Positions 16,997-25,789 of a DNA stretch of 64,000 nt are shown here, in pieces. The DNA lies in NCBI RefSeq assembly GCF_022879595.1, contig NZ_CP084266.1, positions 1,054,001-1,118,000 on the forward strand, read 5' to 3'. Origin of the DNA: Caballeronia sp. Lep1P3 (lineage in GTDB: Bacteria; Pseudomonadota; Gammaproteobacteria; Burkholderiales; Burkholderiaceae). The position numbers and the translations under genes were made by a program. The first letter of the stretch is position 1, and the number at the start of each line of letters is the position of its first letter. Below the pieces are notes generated by a model that saw only the letters and a list, made by a program, of their open reading frames with translations, was not told the DNA's origin and made no database searches.

Positions 16997-18367
16997 ATGT
17001 CTGACATCCGCAGACCGCACTCAGAGACGCCTCTCATTCTCTCCAATCGTTTGGGCCGCCGCCAGTTCCTCTCATTGCTCGCCGCCGCTGGCGGTTCTGT
17101 AGCGTTCAACGCGTATGGTGATTCGACGAGTGACAATGCTACTGATCCAAACATAAAACCGACAGCCCATGCAGCGGCCGCCCCCATCATCGAGCAACAC
17201 AACCTTTTTCTTTCGGCCGATGGTCACGTCCATGCGCTCTGGTTCAACTTCTCCAGTGGATGGCATCAAGAGGACCGTAGCGCGCTAGTCTTCGGTACAC
17301 CTACGGCCGTGACCGCACCCTCCGGCTATGCCTTCGTCAACAAGCCGACCGGACTGCTCGAACAACACAACCTGTTCAGGTCGAGCGATGGTCACATCCA
17401 TGCATTGTGGTTTAACTTCGCAACGGGTTGGCATCAGGAGGACCGCACGCTCATTGTGTCGGGGACGCCTCCCGCAGTGGGAAATCCGTTCGGCTATGCC
17501 TTCGTGAACAATCCGACAGGGGTAGTGGAGCAGCACAACCTGTTGCGTTCCAGGAATGGTCACATTCACGCGCTGTGGTTCAATTTTTCGACTGGCTGGC
17601 ACCACGAGGACCGCACCGCCATTGTGCCGGGCACACCAGCGTCGGTTGGGGACCCGTTTGGTTACGTCCTGGTGAACAGCCCGACCGGTGTAGTCGAACA
17701 ACATAATCTGTTCCGATCCGCTGACGGGCACATACACGCGCTCTGGTTCAATTTCGCGAGCGGATGGCATCATGAGGACCGGACGACCATCGTAAGAGGT
17801 ACGCCCACAGCCGTAGGCGACCCATTCGGCTATGCCTTCGTGGACAGCGCGACGGGACTTGTGGAACAACACAACCTGTTCCGATCCGCCGACGGACACA
17901 TCCACGCTCTGTGGTTCAACTTTACGGCTGGTTGGCACCACGAGGACCGCACGGAAATCGTGAGCGGGACGCCCGTCGCCGTCGGAAATCCTCGCGCCTA
18001 TACCCTGGTGAACAACGCGACCGGCGTGGTTGAGCAGCACAACATTTTCCGTTCGGCCGACGGGCACATCCACGCGCTATGGTTCAACTTCGCGAACGGA
18101 TGGCATCACGAGGACCGGACAGCAATCGTGGCGGGTACGCCGCCTGCCGTGGGAGACCCGTTCGGTTATGCGTTCGTTAACAGCGCGACGGGACTCGTCG
18201 AGCAACACATCTTGTTCCGCTCCGCCAACGGACACATCCACGCGCTTTGGTTCAACTTCGCAACCGGGTGGCATCACGAGGACCGCTCAACAATCGTGGC
18301 GGGCACACCGACGGCGGTCAGTAATCCGTTCGGCTATGCGTTCATCGATACTGCTACCAGTCTGTGA
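16997..18367 (+). CDS. Tat-type exported protein of seven 56-residue repeats, probable beta-propeller
   Basis: A 456-residue protein. The N-terminus has a twin-arginine signal (GRRQFLSLLAAAGGS, residues about 21-36), then a short linker rich in Thr and Ala. From residue 64 to 455 it is nothing but seven tandem repeats of exactly 56 residues, each carrying EQHNLFRSADGHIHALWFNF, GWHHEDRT, a GTP turn, and FGYAFVN. Seven equal, Trp/His/Gly-rich blocks of about 50-60 residues fit a seven-bladed beta-propeller, such as the PLL-type fucose-binding lectins or similar carbohydrate/surface binders. I do not recognise the exact family. Nothing else in the interval suggests a partner; the gene stands alone. 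Confidence 0.7.
   Translation: MSDIRRPHSETPLILSNRLGRRQFLSLLAAAGGSVAFNAYGDSTSDNATDPNIKPTAHAAAAPIIEQHNLFLSADGHVHALWFNFSSGWHQEDRSALVFGTPTAVTAPSGYAFVNKPTGLLEQHNLFRSSDGHIHALWFNFATGWHQEDRTLIVSGTPPAVGNPFGYAFVNNPTGVVEQHNLLRSRNGHIHALWFNFSTGWHHEDRTAIVPGTPASVGDPFGYVLVNSPTGVVEQHNLFRSADGHIHALWFNFASGWHHEDRTTIVRGTPTAVGDPFGYAFVDSATGLVEQHNLFRSADGHIHALWFNFTAGWHHEDRTEIVSGTPVAVGNPRAYTLVNNATGVVEQHNIFRSADGHIHALWFNFANGWHHEDRTAIVAGTPPAVGDPFGYAFVNSATGLVEQHILFRSANGHIHALWFNFATGWHHEDRSTIVAGTPTAVSNPFGYAFIDTATSL
17186..18361 (+). repeat. Seven in-frame tandem repeats of 168 bp
   Basis: Repeat starts can be followed by the EQHN codons near 17190, 17358, 17526, 17694, 17862, 18030 and 18198, spaced exactly 168 bases. Copies 2 to 7 are close to one another; the first is slightly more diverged (Val for Ile, Gln for His). 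Silent differences between copies show that they are not a very recent expansion. Confidence 0.95.
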
Positions 18368-18667
18368 TAAACGGGGTTTGACTCGTGACGCCTGCGATGC
18401 AGCGGCGCGTACGGCTGCTGCGCAGGCGCGATGGCTAAGAGGTTCTCACGCATGCCGAGTCTTGACGACCGAAAGCCGCCGGTCAAACCGGTACCGTCGC
18501 AACGTCGGCTTGACGAGATACGACGGCCAGTCCGAGTACGAATGAGAAGAACGCGGAACGGTCGTTTTTGCGCTGCCGTTCGCCGTCGAGCCCGAACCGG
18601 ATCAGCAGGACGAGGCTATCGGCGAATAACGGTGTCACGCGCCCACTTCGCTTCGCAGTTGTTCCTG
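18368..18667. other. Intergenic interval between convergent genes
   Basis: No recognisable gene or strong terminator. Short frames here have no family resemblance. Confidence 0.45.
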
Positions 18668-20935
18668 CTACAGGAGATCTTCGATACGAATCGGCAACTC
18701 GCGCACGCGCCGTCCTGTCGCGTGATAAACCGCATTGCCAATGGCCGCATTCATCCCGACGATGCCGATCTCGCCCAGCCCCTTGACGCCGAGCGGGTTC
18801 ACCTGCGCATCGGCGTCGGGCAGCATGATGACATCGATTTCATCGACATCCGCGTTTGCCGGGATGAGGTACTCGCTGATATTGTCGTTCAGGTACCGCG
18901 CGTGACGCGCGTCGATCTCCGTCTCTTCGAGCAGCGCCGCGCCGACGCCCCAGATCATGCCGCCCATGTATTGGCTATGCGCCGTCAGCGGATTGACGAT
19001 CGTCCCCGATGCGAACGCGCCGACCATGCGCCGCACGCGGATTTCCCGCGTAAGCCGATGCACTCTTACTTCGACGAAGTGCGCGCCGAACGCATAGGCC
19101 GTTGCATCCTCGCGCTGGTGTCCGCGCACTATCGGCAGCTTGCCGGCGCGTAGCTTCTCCATCGCCTCCGGCGCGAGTCCCTGCGGGATATGTTCCGCTT
19201 CCGCGCTCACGGCTTCTCCGCCCATGCGCAGGACCGCATCGCGCAAGGGTTCCGATACCTCGTTCGCGGCGAGGCGGCCCGATGCCAGCTTCATCGCATG
19301 CGGGTCGCGACCCATCAGCGGGCCAGCCAGCGCCGCCGAGCGCGCGAGCCTGTCGCGCAACGCATCGCATGCGCACACGATCGCATGGGTGATCGTCGCG
19401 GTGTGGCTGGACCCGGCGGCGAGCGACGCGGGCGGATAGTCGCTGTCGCCGAGCCTCACCTCCACATGCGACGGCTCGATTCCAAGGCACTGCGCCGCTG
19501 TCAGCGCGATAACCGTGTACGCGCCGGTGCCGATGTCGTGCGCGGCGATGTCGACACGCGCTCGTCCGTCGGCGCGCAGGGTTACACGAGCGGCGCTGGC
19601 CGCGATGTTCGACGGATACGCCGCGCTTGCGCAGCCCCAGCCGATGAGCCAGTCGCCTTCGGTCATCGACCCCGGTTGCGGATCGCGCGCGGCCCAGCCG
19701 AAGCGTTGCGCCCCTGCATCGAGGCACGCGACGAGCCGCCGGCTCGTGAAGGGCTTACCCGTCACGGGGTCGACCGCGGTGTCGTTGCGGCGGCGCAGTT
19801 CGACCGGGTCGATCGACAACTGGACAGCCAGTTCGTCGAACGCGGTCTCTAGCGCGAACATGTAAGGCGTTTCGGGCGGCGCGCGCATGAAGCCGGGCGT
19901 GTTCCGGTCGGCATGCACGACGTTCACGACCGTTTCGATGTTCGGGCACGCATACATGCGCGCGGTGGTTTCCGTCCCCGATACGTTGTACATGCTCGGG
20001 CGGCTAGTGAGTTCCCAGCCCTCGTGCCTGAGCGCGACGAGCTTGCCGTCGCGCGTGGCGCCAAGCTGGACGTGATGGCGCGTTTCCGCCCGGTACGTCG
20101 CGACGGTGTAGCTTTGGTCGCGCGTGGCGACGAGTTTCACCGGACGCCCAACGCGTCGCGCGGCGATCGCGATCCACGCGGTGCGGGCCGTCGCATTGCC
20201 CTTGCCGCCGAAAGCGCCGCCGACGAAGCGCGAAATCACATGCACCTTCTCGCGTTCGATGCCCAGTTGCTGCGCGACGTTGCCGCGCAAGCCGTACACG
20301 AACTGGCTCGGCTCCCATATGGTGAGCGTGCCGTCGTGCCAGGCGCATGTGGTCGTGTAAAGCTCGATCGGATTGTGATGCTGGGTCGGGGTCGCGTAGG
20401 TCGCCTCGACGCGGCAATCCGCGGCTGCGAACGCCGCGTCGAAGTCGCCGACGCGGTAGTCCTCGTGCTCGCCCGGCTCGCGCCTTTCGCCCTCCACGCC
20501 AACACTGCCGAACGTGGCTGATGGCGGTTCTTCGTCGTATTCGATGCGCGTGCGCTGCGCGGCTTCCCGCGCGATCTCATAGGTCGTCGCGACGACTACG
20601 CCGATGATCTGGCCGTCGTGGGAGACGCGGTCGCTTTCGAGCGTGGTCGTCGTGGCGCCGCCCGCCTGCTGCTCGGGCGGCTTCGCCTCGGACCCGACGT
20701 TCTCATGCGTCAGCACGTCCAGCACGCCGTCTACCGCGAAAGCATCCTCGACATGGATTCGCCGCACGCGCCCGCGCGCGATTGAACTGGTGAGCAGGAA
20801 CGCATACACCGCATCCTGCACCGGTTCATCGGATGCGTAACAGGCGCGGCCAGTGACTTTCGCTTCGCCGTCTATGCGCACGTGAGGCACGCCCCACGCG
20901 GGTTGATGTCCGGCGAGTCGGTCGATGTCGCTCAT
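18668..20935 (-). CDS. Molybdenum-binding subunit of a PaoABC-type aldehyde oxidoreductase
   Basis: A 755-residue xanthine-oxidase-family large subunit. It has the N-terminal KVTGRACYASD motif, the molybdopterin-binding GGAFGGKG and FMRAPPETPYMFALE segments, and the catalytic glutamate in GVKGLGEIGIVG near the end. Length and order match E. coli PaoC, which oxidises aromatic aldehydes with a molybdenum cytosine dinucleotide cofactor. It is the last of three overlapping minus-strand genes (iron-sulfur, FAD, Mo subunits) and overlaps the FAD subunit gene by 4 bases. A different purine or aldehyde substrate remains possible. Confidence 0.9.
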   Translation of the reverse strand: MSDIDRLAGHQPAWGVPHVRIDGEAKVTGRACYASDEPVQDAVYAFLLTSSIARGRVRRIHVEDAFAVDGVLDVLTHENVGSEAKPPEQQAGGATTTTLESDRVSHDGQIIGVVVATTYEIAREAAQRTRIEYDEEPPSATFGSVGVEGERREPGEHEDYRVGDFDAAFAAADCRVEATYATPTQHHNPIELYTTTCAWHDGTLTIWEPSQFVYGLRGNVAQQLGIEREKVHVISRFVGGAFGGKGNATARTAWIAIAARRVGRPVKLVATRDQSYTVATYRAETRHHVQLGATRDGKLVALRHEGWELTSRPSMYNVSGTETTARMYACPNIETVVNVVHADRNTPGFMRAPPETPYMFALETAFDELAVQLSIDPVELRRRNDTAVDPVTGKPFTSRRLVACLDAGAQRFGWAARDPQPGSMTEGDWLIGWGCASAAYPSNIAASAARVTLRADGRARVDIAAHDIGTGAYTVIALTAAQCLGIEPSHVEVRLGDSDYPPASLAAGSSHTATITHAIVCACDALRDRLARSAALAGPLMGRDPHAMKLASGRLAANEVSEPLRDAVLRMGGEAVSAEAEHIPQGLAPEAMEKLRAGKLPIVRGHQREDATAYAFGAHFVEVRVHRLTREIRVRRMVGAFASGTIVNPLTAHSQYMGGMIWGVGAALLEETEIDARHARYLNDNISEYLIPANADVDEIDVIMLPDADAQVNPLGVKGLGEIGIVGMNAAIGNAVYHATGRRVRELPIRIEDLL

Positions 20936-21960
20936 GCAACCTCCAGCGCGGCGGCTTGCAGGAGCGCGCGGACCAGTGTGCGCCGCCCCAACTCCGGCTT
21001 GCGCGCGGTTTCGCCGCTGACGACCGCGCCGGCGAATGCTGCGTCGGCGGCTTCGCGCGCACTGCGTTCATCGATGCGCTTGCCGGCAAGCGACGCTTCG
21101 GCCTCGCGCGCGCGCCACGGCTTCGCGGCGAGCCCGCCGATCCCGATGCGCGCGGCCCGCACGACGCCTTGCGCGTCGAGATCGAGCGCCACCGCCGCCG
21201 ACGCGAGCGCGAAGTCATACGACGCGCGGTCGCGGATCTTGAGATAAAGCGAACGTCGCGTCCACGCGCCGGCGGGCACATGGAACGCGACGATGAGTTC
21301 GCCGGGACGCAGGTTCGTCTCACGGTGAGGCGTGTCGCCCGGCAGCCGATGCAGCGTCTCGAACGGAATGTTGCGCATTTCGCCCGCTGGACTGCGCACC
21401 GCGACTTGCGCGCCGAGAGCAACCAGGGCGATCGCGAAATCGCCCGGATAATTGGCGATGCAGTGTTCACTGACGCCGAGCACGGCCAGCCGGCGATTGA
21501 CGCCGTCGCGCGCCGCGCAGCCGCTTCCCGGCGTGCGCTTGTTGCAGGCGCGCCAGCTCGTGTCGCGGAAGTACAGGCAGCGCGTGCGTTGCAGCACGTT
21601 GCCGCCGAGTGTCGCCATGTTGCGCAGTTGCGGGCTCGCCGCCATCCACAGCGACTGCGCGATGACCGGGTAGTCGCGGCACACGGCGGCGTGCCGCGCG
21701 GCATCGGCCATATGCGCGAACGCGCCGAGCGTCAGGCCGCCTTCGCTTGCTTCGATCCCGGAGTGGCCCGCCGCAAGCGGCCCGATATCGATGAGCCGCT
21801 CGGGTGTCATTACGTCGAGCTTCATCAGGTCGAGCAGATTGGTCCCGCCCGCAAGAAATTGCACCGGCGAACCGACCGTGAGTTCGGCCTGTTCGTCGAA
21901 CGGCCCGCAGCGGGATACGTCGCAGGGTTCGTTGGCGGTCGAAAGCTGGAATGGCCGCAT
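20932..21960 (-). CDS. FAD-binding subunit of a PaoABC-type aldehyde oxidoreductase
   Basis: 342 residues from the ATG at 21960, which overlaps the TGA of the iron-sulfur gene (TGATG), so I prefer it to the longer frame. FAD-binding motifs FLAGGTNLLDLMK and RNMATLGGNVLQRT are present. Directly after comes CLYFRDTSWRACNKRTPGSGC, the cysteine insertion that in PaoB holds an extra [4Fe-4S] cluster. That insertion is the best evidence that this is the PaoABC type rather than ordinary xanthine dehydrogenase. Confidence 0.9.
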   Translation of the reverse strand: MRPFQLSTANEPCDVSRCGPFDEQAELTVGSPVQFLAGGTNLLDLMKLDVMTPERLIDIGPLAAGHSGIEASEGGLTLGAFAHMADAARHAAVCRDYPVIAQSLWMAASPQLRNMATLGGNVLQRTRCLYFRDTSWRACNKRTPGSGCAARDGVNRRLAVLGVSEHCIANYPGDFAIALVALGAQVAVRSPAGEMRNIPFETLHRLPGDTPHRETNLRPGELIVAFHVPAGAWTRRSLYLKIRDRASYDFALASAAVALDLDAQGVVRAARIGIGGLAAKPWRAREAEASLAGKRIDERSAREAADAAFAGAVVSGETARKPELGRRTLVRALLQAAALEVA

Positions 21961-22439
21961 CAGTCGCGCTCCGGCTGCGCGGCGTGAGCCGTATCGCGCA
22001 CCTGCTCGATCGCCGCGACGATCTTCGGATAAGCCGCGCATCGGCACAAGTTACCGCTCATGTACTCTCGAATGTCGTCGCGCGAGTTCGCATGCCCTTC
22101 GTCGATGCACGCGATCGCGCTCAGAATTTGCCCCGGCGTGCAATACCCGCACTGCAGCGCGTCGCAAGCGACGAACGCCTCCTGCATCGGATGGAGTGCA
22201 GGACCATCGGCGAGCCCTTCGATGGTCGTCACCGCGCCGCGCGTCGTCGCGGCGAGCGTAAGACACGACAGCACGCGCCGTCCGTCGACGAGTACCGTGC
22301 ATGCGCCGCATTGCCCTTGATCGCAACCCTTCTTGGCGCCAGTGAGCGCCAGATGTTCACGCAGTGCATCGAGCAGTGTCACGCGCGGATCGAGATCGAG
22401 AACGTGCGCGGTACCGTTGATGCGCAAATCGACATTCAT
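21960..22439 (-). CDS. 2Fe-2S subunit of a PaoABC-type aldehyde oxidoreductase
   Basis: 159 residues from the ATG at 22439, where homology starts ([10 protein letters not shown]). Two [2Fe-2S] clusters: [14 protein letters not shown] (plant ferredoxin type) and, in the C-terminal helical domain, [11 protein letters not shown] together with [11 protein letters not shown]. coli PaoA carries a Tat signal for periplasmic export, but this start gives no signal peptide; the 16-residue upstream extension does not look like one either. So the enzyme is probably cytoplasmic. It is the first gene of the operon and is divergent from an AraC-type regulator. Confidence 0.9.
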   Translation of the reverse strand: MNVDLRINGTAHVLDLDPRVTLLDALREHLALTGAKKGCDQGQCGACTVLVDGRRVLSCLTLAATTRGAVTTIEGLADGPALHPMQEAFVACDALQCGYCTPGQILSAIACIDEGHANSRDDIREYMSGNLCRCAAYPKIVAAIEQVRDTAHAAQPERD

Positions 22440-22832
22440 TGCGGCTCCTGTCGCGGTGGCTGAACGACTGTTGCACCGTTCGCGCAATCGTCATGCCCCG
22501 CGCGCGATGCGGCAAGCGACCGTCATGCCGTCATCTTGTGCTAACGCAGAAAGAGGAAAAAGTACGAACTAGCCTCCCGGCGCACGGCGAGACCTGAGCA
22601 TCACCAAAAATTTGACCTTCACCGGCAGCGCGATACCGTGGTCCCTCAATCCGGTGATAGTCGATCTGCTGCACTGCACGATTTTTGACCAATACAGGCG
22701 ATAGGGCTTTCCCCGATGCAAAAAAATATCGGAGACGCGCCCTAGCGCGTGTAGTGAATTTTTGCGTCAACCGCTATTCTCCAACTCAAGAGCAGTGACA
22801 AGCCGAACAATCGTCGAGAAAGACGATGGCCC
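22440..22832. promoter_or_regulatory. Divergent promoter region between the oxidoreductase and AraC-regulator genes
   Basis: A 393-base interval between two divergent transcription units, with AT-rich patches unlike its neighbours. Three similar elements, AAAAATTTGACC (about 22605), GATTTTTGACC (about 22679) and GAATTTTTGCGTC (about 22757), could be regulator half-sites. Assignment to the AraC-type regulator is inference. Confidence 0.45.
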
Positions 22833-23828
22833 ATGGAGACAGACGTGACGAACGACAGCACCAGTGCGGAGGGGCCCAGCGCTCGCTTTCGCCAACGTGT
22901 CGCCCAGCCGGACCTGGAGTTGGTCGCGGTCCCGCGCGACGAATCGTTCAAGGTGTGGTCGCACGGATATCCTTACAGCACGGTGCGCTGGCACTTCCAT
23001 CCCGAGTACGAACTGCACCTTATTACCGCCACGACGGGCAAGTACTTCGTCGGCGACTATATCGGGGATTTCACGCCCGGCAATCTCGTTATGACCGGAC
23101 CCAATCTGCCGCACAACTGGGTGAGCAGCGTGCCACGGGGCGAGCAAGTGAGCGAACGCTGCCTGGTGCTGCAGTTCGATTCTGAATTCGTCGTGCGGGC
23201 AATCAATGCATTTCCCGAATTCAGAAAGGTTACTAGCCTGCTCGAGGCATCGGGCTGGGGTGTGTTGTTCACCCCTGATACGGGCGCGGCCGCCGAGCCG
23301 ATCATGCGCGAGATGCTGCACGCGCAGGGAATGCGGCGCATCGCACTCTTCGTATCACTGTTCTCTCTCCTTCTTCATAGCAGGGAGCCGGTCAAGCTCG
23401 CAAGCGCCGCCTATCGGGCCGATCCGGCGCGCTATGCCGAGACGCGCATCAATCATGTCCTGACCTACATTGGTAAGAACCTTGCGCAGGAGCTTCGCGA
23501 AACTGACCTGGCTGGGCTGGCGGGCCAAAGCGTGAGCGCGTTCTCCCGTTACTTTCGCCGCCATACCGGCGTGCCTTTCGTGCAGTATGTGAACCGGCTA
23601 CGCGTGAACCTTGCGTGCCAGTTACTCATGTCCGGGGAAATGAGTATCAGCGATATCTGCTACCAGGTCGGATTCAACAACCTCTCCAACTTCAATCGTC
23701 AGTTTCTGTTGCTCAAGGGCATGTCGCCTTCCAGGTGGCGCGGGTATCAGCAACTCAATGCGGCAAGCGGATCCGACGCGCCCGGCTCCGCGCCACAACA
23801 GTCGGCGGCAAGTGCCGTCATCCAATAA
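22833..23828 (+). CDS. AraC-family regulator with cupin sensor domain
   Basis: 331 residues. The N-terminal half is a cupin-like sugar-sensing domain (VRWHFHPEYELHLI, GDYIGDFTPGNLVMTGPNLPHNW). The C-terminal half is a double helix-turn-helix: LAGLAGQSVSAFSRYFRRHTGVPFVQYVNRLRV followed by SISDICYQVGFNNLSNFNRQFLLLKGMSPSRWR. It directly precedes a sugar ABC transporter (16 bases to the binding-protein gene), so it probably controls that operon. Confidence 0.9.
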   Translation: METDVTNDSTSAEGPSARFRQRVAQPDLELVAVPRDESFKVWSHGYPYSTVRWHFHPEYELHLITATTGKYFVGDYIGDFTPGNLVMTGPNLPHNWVSSVPRGEQVSERCLVLQFDSEFVVRAINAFPEFRKVTSLLEASGWGVLFTPDTGAAAEPIMREMLHAQGMRRIALFVSLFSLLLHSREPVKLASAAYRADPARYAETRINHVLTYIGKNLAQELRETDLAGLAGQSVSAFSRYFRRHTGVPFVQYVNRLRVNLACQLLMSGEMSISDICYQVGFNNLSNFNRQFLLLKGMSPSRWRGYQQLNAASGSDAPGSAPQQSAASAVIQ

Positions 23829-23844
23829 ACAAAGGAGACACTGT

Positions 23845-24900
23845 ATGAAAAAGCTTTCGGCACTCGCTGGCGGCATCAGCGCAATTACGTTAGGCATGCT
23901 AAGCGGATCGGTAATGGCGGCACCCTCGGGCACAGTCGCGTTCCTGATGCCGGACCAAGCGTCCACTCGCTACGAACAGCACGACTTCCCGGGCTTCAAA
24001 GCAACGATGTCCAAGCTGTGTCCCGATTGCAAGGTGCTCTATCAGAACGCGAATGCGGATGTTGCGACTCAGCAGCAGCAGTTCAACTCAGTCATCGCAC
24101 AGGGCGCAAAGGTCATTGTGCTTGACCCGGTGGATTCAACCGCGGCAGCGTCGCTCGTTCATTTGGCGCAAAGTCAGGGCGTGAAGGTGATTGCATACGA
24201 TCGTCCGGTTCCGTCGACGCCGGCTGACTACTATGTCTCGTTCGATAACGAAGGCATCGGCCGCATGATCGCGCAGTCGCTCGTGGAGCATTTGAAAGCC
24301 ACTAACGTGCCGACTAACAAGGGTGGTCTTCTCGAAGTCAACGGCTCTCCCACCGACGCAGCAGCGGGGTTGATCAAGAAGGGAATTCACTCCGGCCTCG
24401 CGTCTAGCGGCTACAAGACGCTGGCCGAGTACGACACGCCGGAATGGGCGCCGCCCAAGGCTCAGCAATGGGTCAGCGGACAAATCACCCGCTTTCAGTC
24501 GCAGATCATCGGCGTGGTTGCGGCGAACGACGGCACGGCCGGCGGAACGGTCGCGGCCTTCAAGGCGGCGGGCGTCAATCCGGTGCCGCCCGTGACAGGC
24601 AACGATGCGACCATCGCGGGTCTGCAACTGATCATCGCCGGCGACGAGTACAACACCATCCTGAAGCCGAGCGAAACCGTTGCGGCGGCCGCGGCAAAAG
24701 TCGCCGTTGGCTTTCTCGCCGGTCAAGCCGCAAAGGGCGAAACGTCGCTCTTCAACACGCCCACGCAACTTTTCACGCCGACGGTCATCACGGCGAAGAA
24801 CCTCAAGGCCGAAGTGGTCGACAAGGGTTTCGCGAGCGCGAAGACCTTGTGTACGGACCGTTACGCGGAAGGCTGCAAGAAGCTCGGCATCACCAACTGA
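23845..24900 (+). CDS. Sugar/polyol ABC transporter, periplasmic binding protein
   Basis: 351 residues with a signal peptide ending VMA-APSG. The fold is that of the ribose/xylose-type binding proteins (periplasmic binding protein class B): VAFLMPDQASTRYEQHDFPGF, ALVLDPVDSTA-like AKVIVLDPVDSTAA, VIAYDRPVP, VVAANDGTAGGTVAAFKAAG and PVTGNDATIAGLQLI. The AYDRP and NDGTAGG motifs resemble xylose-binding XylF. Ribosome binding site AAGGAGA sits at a normal distance from the ATG at 23845. A hairpin downstream separates it from the ATPase gene. Confidence 0.92.
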   Translation: MKKLSALAGGISAITLGMLSGSVMAAPSGTVAFLMPDQASTRYEQHDFPGFKATMSKLCPDCKVLYQNANADVATQQQQFNSVIAQGAKVIVLDPVDSTAAASLVHLAQSQGVKVIAYDRPVPSTPADYYVSFDNEGIGRMIAQSLVEHLKATNVPTNKGGLLEVNGSPTDAAAGLIKKGIHSGLASSGYKTLAEYDTPEWAPPKAQQWVSGQITRFQSQIIGVVAANDGTAGGTVAAFKAAGVNPVPPVTGNDATIAGLQLIIAGDEYNTILKPSETVAAAAAKVAVGFLAGQAAKGETSLFNTPTQLFTPTVITAKNLKAEVVDKGFASAKTLCTDRYAEGCKKLGITN

Positions 24901-24905
24901 AACCG

Positions 24906-24936
24906 GTGCGGCGCCGGACGAACACTGGCGCCGCAC
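24906..24936 (+). terminator. Intercistronic hairpin after the binding-protein gene
   Basis: Perfect 10-base stem GTGCGGCGCC / GGCGCCGCAC with an 11-base loop, followed a few bases later by TTTTT. It lies between the binding-protein and ATPase genes. Such hairpins commonly attenuate or protect mRNA so that the binding protein is made in excess. Confidence 0.7.
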
Positions 24937-24971
24937 GACGTTTTTCATCCAATCAAGCAGAGGTACGGTCC

Positions 24972-25775
24972 ATGACTGACAACTCCACGAAGCGGCCCGC
25001 CCCGGGAAAGCTGGTGCTTAGCTTGCGCAATGTATCCAAGCACTTCGGAGCGGTCTCGGCCCTGACGGACATCGAACTCGACGTACACGCCGGAGAAGTC
25101 GTCGCGCTGGTAGGCGACAACGGCGCGGGCAAGTCGACACTCATCAAGGTGCTGGCGGGCGTGCATCAGCCGAGCTCCGGCACGATCACGTTCGACGGCA
25201 AGGAAGTAACGTTGGCGAACCCGGCAGCTGCGCTCGATCTGGGCATCGCGACGGTGTTCCAGGACCTGGCGCTGTGCGAGAACCTCGATGTAGTGGCGAA
25301 CATCTTCCTCGGGCGAGAGATGAGTCCGATGCGCCTGGACGAAGTCTCGATGGAGATGCGGGCATGGACCCTTCTGAATGAACTTTCGGCGCGCATTCCC
25401 GATGTGCGCGATGTCGTTGCATCGCTGTCCGGGGGGCAGCGGCAGACCGTTGCCATCGCGCGTTCGTTGCTGCTCGACCCGAAACTCATCATGCTGGACG
25501 AGCCGACTGCCGCGCTGGGCGTGGCGCAGACGGCGGAAGTGCTGAACCTGATAGAACGAGTGCGCGAGCGCGGGCACGCGGTGATCATCATCAGCCACAA
25601 CATGGAAGACGTGCGCGCCGTGGCGGACCGAATCGTCGTGCTGCGGCTCGGCAAGAACAACGGCGTCTTCTACCCGGACTCGTCGAATCAGGAGCTCGTC
25701 GCCGCGATCACCGGCGCAACCGAGAACGCAGTCTCGCGCCGCGCCGATCGGCGTCAGGCGCAAACGAATGCCTAG
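24972..25775 (+). CDS. Sugar/polyol ABC transporter, ATP-binding protein
   Basis: 267 residues with one nucleotide-binding domain: Walker A GDNGAGKST, Q-loop VFQDLAL, signature LSGGQRQ, Walker B LIMLDEPTAALG, H-loop IIISHNM. Ribose/xylose-type importers often have two fused domains (about 500 residues); this is the single-domain variant. I start at the ATG at 24972. It ends with a TAG 15 bases before the permease start. Confidence 0.93.
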   Translation: MTDNSTKRPAPGKLVLSLRNVSKHFGAVSALTDIELDVHAGEVVALVGDNGAGKSTLIKVLAGVHQPSSGTITFDGKEVTLANPAAALDLGIATVFQDLALCENLDVVANIFLGREMSPMRLDEVSMEMRAWTLLNELSARIPDVRDVVASLSGGQRQTVAIARSLLLDPKLIMLDEPTAALGVAQTAEVLNLIERVRERGHAVIIISHNMEDVRAVADRIVVLRLGKNNGVFYPDSSNQELVAAITGATENAVSRRADRRQAQTNA

Positions 25776-25789
25776 TGGGAGATACAGTC

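Noticed and set aside
17186..18361. 168-bp repeats considered as a CRISPR-like or non-coding repeat array
   Set aside because: The repeats are in frame, 168 bases long without spacers, and encode a continuous protein.
18431..19153. A plus-strand frame of 240 codons after the repeat-protein gene
   Set aside because: It overlaps the end of the molybdenum-binding subunit gene on the other strand and shows no family resemblance.
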